Positions 14,361 to 25,871 of a stretch of DNA of 64,000 nt are shown here, in pieces. The stretch covers positions 508,247,501 to 508,311,500 of the forward strand of contig NC_092336.1 of NCBI RefSeq assembly GCF_046630445.1, in the 5' to 3' direction. The number at the start of each line of letters is the position of its first letter. The first letter of the stretch is position 1. Both the position numbers and the translations under genes were made by a program. Below the pieces are notes generated by a model. It was given only the letters and a program-made list of their open reading frames with translations, did no database searches and was not told the DNA's origin. Origin of the DNA: Rutidosis leptorrhynchoides. Its lineage: Eukaryota; Streptophyta; Magnoliopsida; Asterales; Asteraceae.

Positions 14361-15108
14361 ATGGCACCGACTACTCGACACACCGTGAATATGAATGAAG
14401 AGGAATTCCGTACTTTTCTAGCTTCAAACATAGCCGCAGTACAGGCTGTGCTACATACCAACAATAACCTTGGATCTAGCAGTACAGGAAATCGTGTAGG
14501 ATGCACCTACAAAGAATTCACTGCCTGCAAACCTTTGAAATTTGATGGAACCGAAGGACCGATCGGATTGAAACGGTGGACCGAGAAGGTCGAATCAGTG
14601 TTTTCCATAAGTAAGTGTACTGAAGAGGACAAAGTGAAGTATGCTACGCATACCTTCACAGGTTCTGCGTTAACATGGTGGAATACCTATCTAGAGCAAG
14701 TGGGGCAAGATGATGCGTACGCACTACCGTGGTCAGCATTCAAGCACTTGATGAACGAGAAGTACCGTCCCAGAACCGAGGTCAATAAGCTCAAGACAGA
14801 ACTTAGAGGGTTACGAACCCAAGGATTTGATATTACCACGTACGAAAGACGATTCACAGAATTGTGCCTATTGTGTCCGGGAGCGTTCGAAGATGAGGAA
14901 GAGAAGATCGATGCATTTGTGAAAGGATTACCCGAAAGAATCCAAGAAGATATAAGTTCACACGAGCCCGCCTCCATACAACAGGCATGTAGAATGGCTC
15001 ACAAACTAGTGAACCAGATTGAGGAAAGAATTAAAGAACAGACGGCTGAAGAGGCCAATGTGAAGCAAGTCAAAAGAAAGTGGGAGGAAAACGGTGATAA
15101 GAATCACC

Positions 15109-15146
<38 letters not shown>

Positions 15147-15173
15147 CTACAACAATCATCCCAACAACAATAA
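14361..15173 (+). CDS. gag: Element B Gag (capsid region)
   Basis: The 270-residue frame starts at MAPTTRH; an in-frame ATG 36 bp upstream is less typical. The middle holds the retrotransposon Gag domain, including [14 protein letters not shown] and the stretch [18 protein letters not shown] typical of plant Ty3/gypsy capsid proteins. Gag assembles into the cytoplasmic virus-like particle that packages element RNA. The frame runs into a (CAA)n tract near 15,112-15,148 and stops at 15,171 in a poly-Gln tail. The zinc knuckles and pol lie in another frame from 15,094, so the gag-pol frame was broken at or near the start of this repeat (one extra C or two missing bases). In intact relatives gag-pol is normally one ORF. 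Confidence 0.9.
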
Positions 15174-16905
15174 CAACCGCAACAACAACAACAATCAGAA
15201 GCAGCTATGCCAAAGGTGTGAAAAGTATCACTCGGGGTTCTGCACCAAATTTTGCAACAAGTGTAAAAGAAATGGTCATAGCGCGGCGAAGTGTGAGGTC
15301 TACGGACCAGGGGTTAATAGAACGAAAGGAACAAATGGTGTCGGAACAAGTAATGGCGGAGCAAGTAGTGCCGGAGCAAGTTATGCCAATGTAGTTTGTT
15401 ATAAATGTGGAAAACCGGGCCACATTATTAGAAATTACCCGAACCAGGAGAACACGAATGGACAAGGCCGCGGAAGAGTTTTCAATATTAATGCGGCAGA
15501 GGCACAGGAAGACCCGGAGCTTGTTACGGGTACGTTTCTTATTGACAATAAATCTGCTTACGTTTTATTTGATTCGGGTGCGGATAGAAGCTATATGAGT
15601 AGAGATTTTTGTGCTAAATTAAGTTGTCCATTGACGCCATTGGATAGTAAATTTTTACTCGAATTAGCAAACGGTAAATTAATTTCAGCAGATAATATAT
15701 GCTGGAATCGAGAAATTAAACTGGGTAGCGAAATATTTAAGATTGATTTGATACCAGTAGAGTTAGGGAGTTTTGATGTAATAGTTGGCATGGACTGGCT
15801 GAAGAAGGTGAAAGCAGAGATCGTATGTTATAAAAATGCAATTCGCATTGTACGAGAAGAAGGAGAACCCTTAATGGTGTACGGAGAAAAGGGCAACATG
15901 AAGCTACATCTTATTAGTAATTTGAAGGCACAAAAACTAATAAGAAAAGGTTGCTATGCTGTTCTAGCACACGTCGAGAAAGTACAAACTGAAGAAAAGA
16001 GCATCAATGATGTTCCCGTCGCAAAAGAATTTCCCGATGTATTTCCGAAAGAATTACTGGGACTACCTCCACATCGATCTGTTGAATTTCAAATAGATCT
16101 TGTACCAGGAGCTGCACCAATAGCTCGTGCTCCTTATAGACTCGCACCCAGCGAGATGAAAGAACTGCAAAGCCAACTGCAAGAACTATTAGAACGTGGT
16201 TTCATTCGACCAATCACATCACCATGGGGAGCTCCTATTTTGTTTGTCAAGAAGATGGATGGTACATTTAGGTTGTGTATTGACTACAGAGAGTTGAACA
16301 AACTTACCATCAAAAACCGTTATCCACTGCCGAGAATTGATGACTTATTTGATCAACTACAAGGCTCGTCGATTTATTCGAAGATCGATTTACGTTCTGG
16401 ATATCATCAAATGCGAGTAAAGGAGGATGATATTCCAAAAACTGCTTTTAGGACGCGTTATGGTCATTACGAGTTTATGGTTATGCCGTTTGGATTGACT
16501 AACGCACCAGCTGTGTTCATGGACCTTATGAACCGAGTGTGTGGGCCATATCTTGACAAGTTTGTCATTGTTTTCATCGATGACATACTTATCTACTCAA
16601 AGAATGATCAAGAGCACGAAGAACATTTGAGAAAAGTGCTAGAAGTATTGAGGAAAGAAAAACTGTACGCTAAGTTTTCAAAGTGTGCATTTTGGTTGGA
16701 AGAAGTTCAATTCCTCGGTCACATAGTGAACAAAGAAGGTATCCAGGTGGACTCGGCAAAGATCGAAACCGTTGAAAAGTGGGAAACCCTAAAAACTCCG
16801 AAGCATATACGTCAATTTTTAGGATTGGCTGGTTACTACAGAAGATTCATCCAAGATTTCTCTAAAATAGCAAAACCCTTGACTGCATTAACGCATAAAG
16901 GGTAG
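15094..16905 (+). pseudogene. pol: Element B zinc knuckle, protease, RT and start of RNase H (ends at premature TAG)
   Basis: This 603-codon frame starts in the Asn-coding reading of the AAC repeat, so its ATG is not the true start. It holds an intact knuckle [14 protein letters not shown] (nucleocapsid). A second knuckle, [14 protein letters not shown], has lost its last cysteine to Tyr. The aspartic protease has [11 protein letters not shown] at about residue 159. Reverse transcriptase follows, with the catalytic [10 protein letters not shown] at about residue 494. The frame ends at a TAG at 16,903-16,905 where element A has a Lys codon; the same frame reopens at once. These enzymes copy element RNA to DNA inside the particle. 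Confidence 0.93.
15112..15148. repeat. (CAA)n repeat in gag
   Basis: The CAA repeat encodes Gln in the Gag frame and Asn in the pol frame. Slippage here is the likely reason gag and pol are out of frame. Less regular AAC repeats continue to about 15,195. Confidence 0.9.
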
Positions 16906-18858
16906 AAATTTGAATGGAAGGATGAATAAGAAAAGACGTTTCAATTATTGAAGAAAAATCTAACTACGGCACCTATATTGTCATTGCCTGAAGGGAATGA
17001 TGATTTTGTGATTTATTGTGACGCATTAAAGCAAGGTCTCGGTTGTGTATTAATGCAATGGACGAAGCTGATTGCTTATGCGTCTAGACAATTGAAGATT
17101 CACGAGCAAAATTATACGACGCATGATTTGGAATTAGGCGCGGTTGTTTTTGCATTAAAGACTTGGAGGCACTACTTATATGGGGTCAAAAGTATTATAT
17201 ATACCGACCACAAAAGTCTTCAACACATATTTAATCAGAAACAACTGAATATGAGGCAGCATAGGTGGATTGAATTGTTGAATGATTACGACTTTGAGAT
17301 TTGTTACCACCCGGGGAAGGCAAATGTGGTAGCCGACGCCTTGAGCAGAAAGGACAGAGAACCCATTCGAGTAAAATCTATGAATATAATGATTCACACT
17401 AACCTTACTACTCAAATAAAGGAGGCGCAACAAGGAGTTTTAAAAGAGGAAAATTTAAAGGATGAAATACCCAAAGGATCGGAGAAGCATCTTAATATTC
17501 GGGAAGACGGAACCCGGTATAGGGCTGAAAGAATTTGGGTACCAAAATTTGGAGATATGAGAGAAATGGTACTTAGAGAAGCTCATAAAACCAGATACTC
17601 AATACATCCTGGAACGGGGAAGATGTACAAGGATCTCAAGAAACATTTTTGGTGGCCGGGTATGAAAGCCGATGTTGCTAAATACGTAGGAGAATGTTTG
17701 ACATGTTCTAAGGTCAAAGCTGAGCATCAGAAACCATCAGGTCTACTTCAACAACTCGAAATCCCGGAATGGAAATGGGAAAATATTACCATGGATTTCA
17801 TCACTAAATTGCCAAGGACTGCAAGTGGTTTTGATACTATTTGGGTAATAGTTGATCGTCTCACCAAATCAGCACACTTCCTGCCAATAAGAGAAGATGA
17901 CAAGATGGAGAAGTTAGCACGACTGTATTTGAATGAAGTCGTCTCCAGACATGGAATACCAATCTCTATTATCTCTGATAGGGATGGCAGATTTATTTCA
18001 AGATTCTGGCAGACATTACAGCAAGCATTAGGAACTCGTCTAGACATGAGTACTGCCTATCATCCACAAACTGATGGACAGAGCGAAAGGATGATACAAA
18101 CGCTTGAAGATATGCTACGAGCATGTGTTATTGATTTCGGAAACAGTTGGGATCGACATCTACCGTTAGCAGAATTTTCCTACAACAACAGCTACCATTC
18201 AAGCATTGAGATGGCGCCGTTTGAAGCACTTTATGGTAGAAAGTGCAGGTCTCTGATTTGTTGGAGTGAAGTGGGGGATAGACAGATTACGGGTCCGGAG
18301 ATAATACAAGAAACTACCGAGAAAATCATCCAAATTCAACAAAGATTGAAAACCGCCCAGAGTCGACAAAAGAGCTACGCGGACAGTAAAAAAAAAGATA
18401 TAGAGTTTGAAATTGGAGAAATGGTCATGCTTAAGGTTTCACCTTGGAAAGGCGTTGTTCGATTTGGTAAATGGGAGAAACTAAATCCAAGGTACATTGG
18501 ACCATTCAAGATTATAGATCGTGTCGGACCAGTAGCTTACCAACTGGAGCTACCTCAACAACTCGCGGCTGTACATAACACTTTCCACGTCTCAAATTTG
18601 AAGAAATGTATTGCTAAAGAAGATCTCACTATTCCGTTGGACGAAATCCAAATCAATGAAAAACTTCAATTCATTGAAGAACCCGTCGAAATAATGGATC
18701 GTGAGGTTAAGAGACTTAAACAAAACAAGATACCGATTGTTAAGGTTCGATGGAATGCTCGTAGAGGACCCGAGTTCACTTGGGAGTGTGAAGATCAGAT
18801 GAAGAAGAAATACCCGCATTTATTTCCAGAAGATACGTCAACACCTCCAACTGCTTAA
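16906..18858 (+). pseudogene. pol: Element B RNase H, integrase and chromodomain (second part of pol)
   Basis: This continues the protease-RT frame after the TAG. One more stop, TAA at 16,927-16,929, replaces a Gln codon seen in element A. From 16,948 the frame is open for 636 codons. RNase H comes first ([13 protein letters not shown]). The integrase zinc-binding HHCC region ends in [12 protein letters not shown], and the catalytic D, D, E lie in [16 protein letters not shown] and DGQSER. The C-terminal [19 protein letters not shown] segment is typical of gypsy integrases. The last about 50 residues ([26 protein letters not shown]) form a chromodomain, which directs integration to chromatin. 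Only two substitutions separate this from an open frame. Confidence 0.93.
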
Positions 18859-18878
18859 AATTTCGGGACGAAATTTAT

Positions 18879-18893
18879 TTAACGGGTAGGTAC
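18879..18893 (+). other. Polypurine tract of element B
   Basis: The sequence ttaacgggtaggtac abuts the 3' LTR start at 18,894 and is identical to the tract of element A. Confidence 0.75.
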
Positions 18894-21800
18894 TGTAGTG
18901 ACCCGAACTTTTCCATGTTTATATATATATTAAATGAAATTGTTATTTACATGATTAAGTGTTTCCAACATGTTAAGCAATCAAACTTGTTAAGACTTGA
19001 TTAATTGAAATAGGTTTCATATAGACAATTGACCACCCAAGTTGACCGGTGATTCACGAACGTTAAAACTTGTAAAAACTATACGATGACATATATATGG
19101 TTATATATATAGTTAACATGATTTTATTATAAGTATGTATCTCATTAGGTATTTTAACAATGAGTTATATACATAAAAATGAGACTATTAATTTAAGAAA
19201 CTCGAAAACGATATATATAACGATTATCGTTATAACAACGTCTTACTAGGTACATATGAATCATATTAAGATATTGATACACTTGGTTAATTATGTTAAA
19301 TGATAAGTAAATATATTATTAAGTGTATTAACAATGAAATACATATGTAAAAATAAGACTACTAACTTAATGATTTCGAAACGAGACATATATGTAACGA
19401 TTATCGTTGTAACGGAATTTAACTGTATATATATCATACTAAGATATATTATATATCATAATATCATGATAATATAACAATTTAACATCTCATTTGTTAG
19501 AATAAACAATGGGTTAACAACATTCAACAAGATCGTTAACCTAAAGGTTTCAAAACAACATTTACATGTAACGACTAACGATGACTTAACGACTCAGTTA
19601 AAATGTATATACATGTAGTGTTTTAATATGTATTCATACACTTTTGAAAGACTTCAAGACACTTATCAAAATACTTCTACTTAACAAAAATGCTTACAAT
19701 TACATCCTCGTTCAGTTTTATCAACAATTCTACTCGTATGCACCTGTATTCGTACTCGTACAATACACAGCTTTTAGATGTATGTACTATTGGTATATAC
19801 ACTCCAATGATCAGCTCTTAGCAGCCCATGTGAGTCACCTAACACATGTGGGAACCATCATTTGGCAACTAGCATGAAATATCTCATAAAATTACAAAAA
19901 TATGAGTAATCATTCATGACTTATTTACATGAAAACAAAATTACATATCCTTTATATCTAATCCATACACCAACGACCAAAAACACCTACAAACACTTTC
20001 ATTCTTCAATTTTCTTTATCTAATTGATCTCTCTCAAGTTCTATCTTCAAGTTCTAAGTGTTCTTCATAAATTCCAAAAGTTCTAGTTTCATAAAATCAA
20101 GAATACTTCCAAGATTGCAAGTTAACTTCCAAGTTTTCTAAATCCATTCCAAGTAATCATCCAAGATCAAGAAACCTTTGTTACTTACAGTAGGTTATCT
20201 TTCTAATACAAGGTAATAATCATATTCAAACTTTAATTCAATTTCTATAACTATAACAATCTTATTTCGAGTGGAAATCTTACTTGAAATTGTTTTCGTG
20301 TCATGATTCTGCTTCAAGAACTTTCAAGCCATCCAAGGATCCTTTGAAGCTAGATCTACTTTTCACATTTCCAGTAGGTTTATCCAAGGAACTTGAGGTA
20401 GTAATGATGTTCATAACATCATTCGATTCATACATATAAAGCTATCTTATTCGAAGGTTTAAACTTGTAATCACTAGAACATAGTTTAGTTAATTCTAAA
20501 CTTGTTCGCAAATAAAAGTTAATCCTTCTAACTTGACTTTTAAAATCAACTAAACACATGTTCTATATCTATATGATATGCTAACTTAATGATTTAAAAC
20601 CTGGAAACACGAAAAACACCGTAAAACCGGATTTACGCCGTCGTAGTAACACCGCGGGCTGTTTTGGGTTAGTTAATTAAAAACTATGATCAAATTTGAT
20701 TTAAAAATTGTTATTCTGGGAAAATGATTTTTATTATGAACATGAAACTATATCCAAAAATTATGGTTAAACTCAAAGTGGACGTATATTTTCTAAAATG
20801 GTCATCTAGACGTCGTTCTTTCGACTGAAATGACTATCTTTACAAAAACGACTTGTAACTTATTTTTCTGACTATAAACCTATACTTTTTCTGTTTAGAT
20901 TCATAAAATAGAGTTCAATATGGAACCATAGCAATTTGATTCACTCACAACGGATTTAAAATGAAGAAGTTATGGGTAAAACAAGATTGGATAATTTTTC
21001 TCATTTTAGCTACGTGAAAATTGGTAACAAATCTATTCCAACCATAACTTAATCAACTTGTATTGTATATTATGTAATCTTGAGATACCATAGGCACGTA
21101 TACAATGTTTCAACCTATCATGTCGACACATCTATATATATTTCGGAATAACCATAGACACTCTATATGTGAATGTTGGAGTTAGCTATACAGGGTTGAG
21201 GTTGATTCCAAAATATATATAGTTTGAGTTGTGATCAATACTGAGATACGTATACACTGGGTCGTGGATTGATTCAAGATAATATTTATCGATTTTTTCT
21301 GTACATCTAACTGTGGACAACTAGTTGTAGGTTACTAACAAGGACTGCTGACTTAATAAACTTAAAACATCAAAATATATTAAAAGTGTTGTAAATATAT
21401 TTTGAACATACTTTGATATATATGTATATATTGTTATAGGTTCGTGAATCAACCAGTGGCCAAGTCTTACTTCCCGACGATGTAAAAAATCTGTGAAAGT
21501 GAGTTATAGTCCCACTTTTAAAATCTAATATTTTTGGGATGAGAATACATGCAGGTTTTATAAATGATTTTCAAAATAGACACAAGTACGTGAAACTACA
21601 TTCTATGGTTGAATTATCGAAATCGAATATGCCCCTTTATATTAAGTCTGGTAATCTAAGAATTAGGGAACAGACACCCTAATTGACGCGAATCCTAAAG
21701 ATAGATCTATTGGGCCTAACAAACCCCATCCAAAGTACCAGATGCTTTAGTACTTCGAAATTTATATCATAACCGAAGGGTGTCCCAGAATGATGGGGAT

Positions 21801-22332
21801 ATTCTTATATATGCATCTTGTTAATGTCGGTTACCAGGTGTTCACCATATGAATGATTTTTATCTCTATGTATGGGATGTGTATTGAAATATGAAATCTT
21901 GTGGTCTATTGTTACGATTTGATATATATAGGTTAAACCTATAACTCACCAACATTTTTGTTGACGTTTAAAGCATGTTTATTCTCAGGTGAATATTAAG
22001 AGCTTCCGCTGTTGCATACTAAAATAAGGACAAGATTTGGAGTCCATGTTTGTATGATATTGTGTAAAAACTGCATTCAAGAAACTGATTTCGATGTAAC
22101 ATATTTGTATTGTAAACCATTATGTAATGGTCGTGTGTAAACAGGATATTTTAGATTATCATTATTTGATAATCTACGTAAAGCTTTTTAAACCTTTATT
22201 TATGAAATAAAGGTTATGGTTTGTTTTAAAAATGAATGCAGTCTTTGAAAAACGTCTCATATAGAGGTCAAAACCTCGCAACGAAATCAATTAATATCGA
22301 ATGTTTTTAATCAATAAGAACGGGACATTTCA
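18894..22332 (+). repeat. Element B 3' LTR
   Basis: This 3,439-bp LTR is nearly identical to 8,966-12,392. It ends GGGACATTTCA and is followed directly by the TSD ttctt. It contains no credible gene. Confidence 0.96.
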
Positions 22333-23959
22333 TTCTTTTGCCTTTTTATTCTCTTCTCGACCTCTAGTAAAGCGAGTAACGGTCTAGAATTCGTAAGTAT
22401 GGAGTTTCGAATGAACTTAATGTTCTAAACGAGAAAGAACGTAATAGCACGATTTGATTTGTCAAATTACCAGAATCATTGAGAATGGAACTATCAAGAA
22501 TATATTTTCTTGATATGTTCAGAAGTAATCAGAATGAAAGAGTTATGTAACATGACACATGATGACGTTATAATATGTGAATCATCATGTTCCATTTAGA
22601 AACTCAGCATGACTTACTGTAATATAATCACGTTGATCAAATGTCATTATATTATACTAACTCATGCTTCAGTTCCCAACATTACTTCAATAACATTCAT
22701 ATTTTAAGCTCGAAAGTTTACAGAATATAGAAACTAACAGTTTCTATATGATGTAACACTGATAGCACGAAGAAATTAATGATTTCAGATAAGAATAGTT
22801 ATGAAAATATCTTCAGAAATATGGAGGATATTTATAATGAAAGATACGATGATATCTTGGAATTTTTAATATCGAAGGATGGTGAAGAAAATTTGTTCGC
22901 AAGAGTTTGGAGTCAAAAGCAAGGTATTCGTTAAAGATTTCATGAGAAACAGAATCATCAGGATTCTTAATGTACAAGTTTAGTCCTTGTGTTTTGTTCA
23001 GAGACTCCTTCGTAGTTTGCTCAATCAGTTTTACCAGTTCCAACTTTTCTGAGCTTTTCCAACATACTATTCTTTATCATCAAACTTCCGATGATTAAGT
23101 TCGTTTACGGTTGTCTACAGTTTCTACTGCATCATTCAGCTTTTTCAACATTCAGAGTATTGATTTGTAGACTGAGTGCTTTTCAGAATTTCAGAATGGA
23201 AGATCATAGTTCTAAGAGATAAATGTTATATGGATACATATAACTGTTGATGTGGAATCGTTGTGAGACTCAAAATACAGATTTGGTGATTCCCGGTAAT
23301 TGGTATGGCAATTCTTGTTACAAGATGCGAATGAGTACATGATGAGACTTCAATAGATAAATATAGTGATTTGTCGTAGAGATTTAAACCAAGGAACGAC
23401 GAGGTTGCTGGTACATCTGCTGGTAATATGGTGGAATATAAAAGATTTCCCAGTAACAATAAAAGAGCACACATATATATATCAAGGTTATAGTAAGGCT
23501 AATCCGAATGAAAGTTGAAGTTGTCTTGCTGAAGCTGTGACAAAATTTGCTAATTTTGAAAAGGGATTGCAAGTTATTTTCGGTAATAACAACGCCAAAG
23601 GAACTAGCACAGATACGCGTTAAACGTTTACTCAGGTTTCGAGTATTTTCAGGTGCATAACTATATGCATAAATCTTTCTTCTGTAGATGAAGTGCGGTT
23701 GGTTCATCTTCTCAGTTGTTTCTTAATTGAGAGGTTTCAAGAATCATGACAGATTTGAACGCAGATTGTAATCGTCATGATACAAATGAGGTTTAAGATG
23801 AAATCAAGTGGCAAACTTGAAGAATTGTTTAGTTTCATATGTTATAATCAATATTTTAATTCATTTTAATTGTCCAATGTTGGTAGTCCTCAGTTGATAG
23901 TCCACAGTTAGTAATTCAATAATTCATATATAGTTTAATATATAATATTCGAATTAATT

Positions 23960-24165
23960 AATACGTATCGTGACCCGTGTACATGTCTCGGACTCGATCA
24001 CAACTCAAAGTATATATATTATTGTAGAATCAACCTCAACCCTGTATAGAGAACTCGATCATTACTGCATATAGAGTGTCTATGGTTATTCCAAATAATA
24101 TATATATATATGCATCGATATGATATGTCAAAACCTTGTATACGTGTCCCGATACTTAAAGTGCG
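23960..24165 (-). repeat. Fragment resembling the element A/B LTR inside the LARD interior
   Basis: Read on the minus strand it matches about 30,540-30,750 of element A's LTR. It includes the order ...GTATACAAGG..., ACCATAGACACTCTATATGC, ACAGGGTTGAGGTTGATTC and GAGTTGTGATC. The similarity is clear but imperfect. It may be a captured LTR piece or a sequence shared by ancestry. Confidence 0.65.
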
Positions 24166-24571
24166 TAAAATAAATACATAAATTAAATGACGATAAATAA
24201 AGTGTGTAAAGTAAATAACAGAAATTAAATGACGATAAATAAAATTGCGAGAATGTAAATTGCGATAATTAAATTGTGATAAATAAAATGTAATCAGTTA
24301 GCTAGGAACAGTTAGCGTGGATTCTTAACAAAATTCATCATAGTTAATTTGTTTGTTTCTAACAAATTTTATTTTGTCAAATGTTTTCTTCATTATGCCA
24401 CTTATTGGATTCTGATAAATCAAAATCCAGATATGAAATTGAATGAAAATGGTTATTTTGTGGTGAACGGATTCGTATATCTTGTGGATGCAAATAAGAT
24501 AGTAAATGACTGTTGAATCAGATTCGAATAATGTACAATGTAACTTATTAATGTGAAATCTGAATATTCCT

Positions 24572-24595
24572 CGGGTATTACCTACCCGTTAAAAT
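24572..24595 (-). other. Internal polypurine-like motif of the LARD
   Basis: The minus strand reads tttaacgggtaggta followed by atacccga. This is the same motif and dyad as element B 14,208-14,228, and again it lies just downstream of the accessory ORF. Confidence 0.55.
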
Positions 24596-24891
24596 ATTTT
24601 CACAATTAACACTTTGTACGAAAGAATTTTTAATTACAATCTTTGTGAAAACATATATACATATATATTTTCTTTAGATGTAATCATGGATTCATTGAGT
24701 TAATATGATATTAAACTCATTTGGTTTACCATTAGAATTAGAATACATAGTCTCTAAAACATTTAGAGATTACTTAATCGCCATGAAGAACGAAGATAAT
24801 CGATGTAGAACGATACGTAGAACGATGATTATACTTGAGGTATAGATTGCGAGGTTGAGACGTGTGATGATGTTGTTGTCGTTGGTACTAG

Positions 24892-25467
24892 TTATGCTGC
24901 TGGTGCTGCTGATGGTGGTACTGTTGCTGTCGGTGATAAAAGTGTTGTTGGTGTTGAGGTTGGTGATGATGTTGGTGTAGTAAGTATAACTTGTAGATCA
25001 CGCACCATTCTTGTTAGGGTTTCTATCCTACCCTCTATCATTTCTATCCATCCACTCATCTGATTCGATAGATCTTGATTATCAATTCGAAGTTCCCTAA
25101 CTTCTTCTAATATTTCCCTTCGATTGGTATTCGGAAGTAGAGGTTGAATATTTTCTGAGATTGCAGTAATGCGACCTTCGAGGTGAAAAACTTTAGCAAG
25201 AAGGGTGAATACAGTGTTGCGCATAGGTTCACCGGTGAGTACATCGTTTTCTCCGATGTTAGGAGGTAAGTTTGGTTCGCGGTAGGGCTCGCCTTCTTCA
25301 TTTCTCCATCGAGTGAGTAAGTCTCGGACCCACCCCCATCTCCTCCAGAAAGAAAAATAGCTAAACGGTGGAGACACTTCGGGTTCATTGACTTCGGAGT
25401 CTACTTCAATACGCATCTCGAAATTGATTCCGGAACTAATGGAATCCAAGCTATGTGTAGGATCCAT
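24892..25467 (-). CDS. 191-aa hypothetical protein, only ORF of the LARD
   Basis: This ORF is uninterrupted and starts about 390 bp after the LARD primer site. The N-terminal part is acidic (SEVNEPEVSPP). Then comes an aromatic/basic stretch (YFSFWRRWGWVRDLLTRW), a Pro-rich linker, and from about residue 95 to 165 a heptad-like Leu/Ile pattern with EILEEVRELRIDNQDL, likely a coiled coil. The tail is Thr/Ser/Pro/Ala-rich. No gag, protease or polymerase motif is present. Its survival in an element that has lost gag-pol suggests either recent loss or a role in transposition in trans; both are inference. I do not recognise a family with known function. Confidence 0.65.
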   Translation of the reverse strand: MDPTHSLDSISSGINFEMRIEVDSEVNEPEVSPPFSYFSFWRRWGWVRDLLTRWRNEEGEPYREPNLPPNIGENDVLTGEPMRNTVFTLLAKVFHLEGRITAISENIQPLLPNTNRREILEEVRELRIDNQDLSNQMSGWIEMIEGRIETLTRMVRDLQVILTTPTSSPTSTPTTLLSPTATVPPSAAPAA

Positions 25468-25858
25468 CTATTATGATCAGTTAGAGGATTTTTGATATGA
25501 AATGATTTTTGGTTATCGGATAATATTCTAATTATATAGAATATCTAATATAGTACAGAAGATCCCGTAGATTACGGAGGGAATTAAGGAAACGTGTCAG
25601 ATAAAGTCTACAGTAACAGATACGTTAAGATATGAATTTTTGTCTATACACTATTCATGCAATCATTGCAGTAAGATGTGTCTAGACTAAAAATAATAAG
25701 TAGATAATTTTCCTAAGGATAATAAGCAGACGATTTCAGACTAGAAATGATAAGCAAAACTTTTGACATGCAGACACGGTCGAAGTCCAGACCCACTAAT
25801 GCATCTAAATAACTATCAGTTAGGCACACTAATGCAAGACCTGGTTCGCTAAGACCAC

Positions 25859-25871
25859 CGCTCTGATACCA
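25859..25871 (-). other. LARD primer-binding site
   Basis: On the minus strand TGGTATCAGAGCG lies two bases after the LTR end (TTTACA). It is the standard initiator-Met tRNA primer site of plant LTR elements, and it fixes the element's orientation. Confidence 0.9.

Larger units (their letters stand above)
8966..22332 (+). mobile_element. Ty3/gypsy chromovirus element B (Tekay-like), near full length, with captured F-box gene
   Basis: The 13,367-bp element has LTRs 8,966-12,392 and 18,894-22,332, both TGTAGTGACC...GACATTTCA. The exact TSD ttctt is at 8,961-8,965 and 22,333-22,337. The order is PBS, acidic ORF, F-box pseudogene, gag, protease, RT, RNase H, integrase with chromodomain, polypurine tract. 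It sits in the LARD interior on the opposite strand, so it is the youngest gypsy layer. The two LTRs differ at about ten positions plus one 6-bp indel in the first 1.25 kb by eye, suggesting a recent insertion. Gag-pol carries a frameshift and two stops, so this copy is probably not autonomous. Confidence 0.96.
22333..24890 (-). other. LARD internal region, non-coding middle
   Basis: This interior of the LARD, on the far side of element B, holds no ORF with recognisable motifs. Frames of 76-107 codons at 22,813-23,043 and 23,226-23,707 look random. In a gypsy element of this layout gag-pol would lie here; nothing of it can be read. It contains an LTR-like fragment (23,960-24,165) and an internal polypurine-like motif (24,572-24,595). 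Confidence 0.7.

Noticed and set aside
15094-15200. Start of an independent pol ORF at the Asn-rich ATG (15,094)
   Set aside because: The ATG arises only in the shifted frame of the repeat. In this element type gag and pol are one frame, so it is a frameshift artefact.
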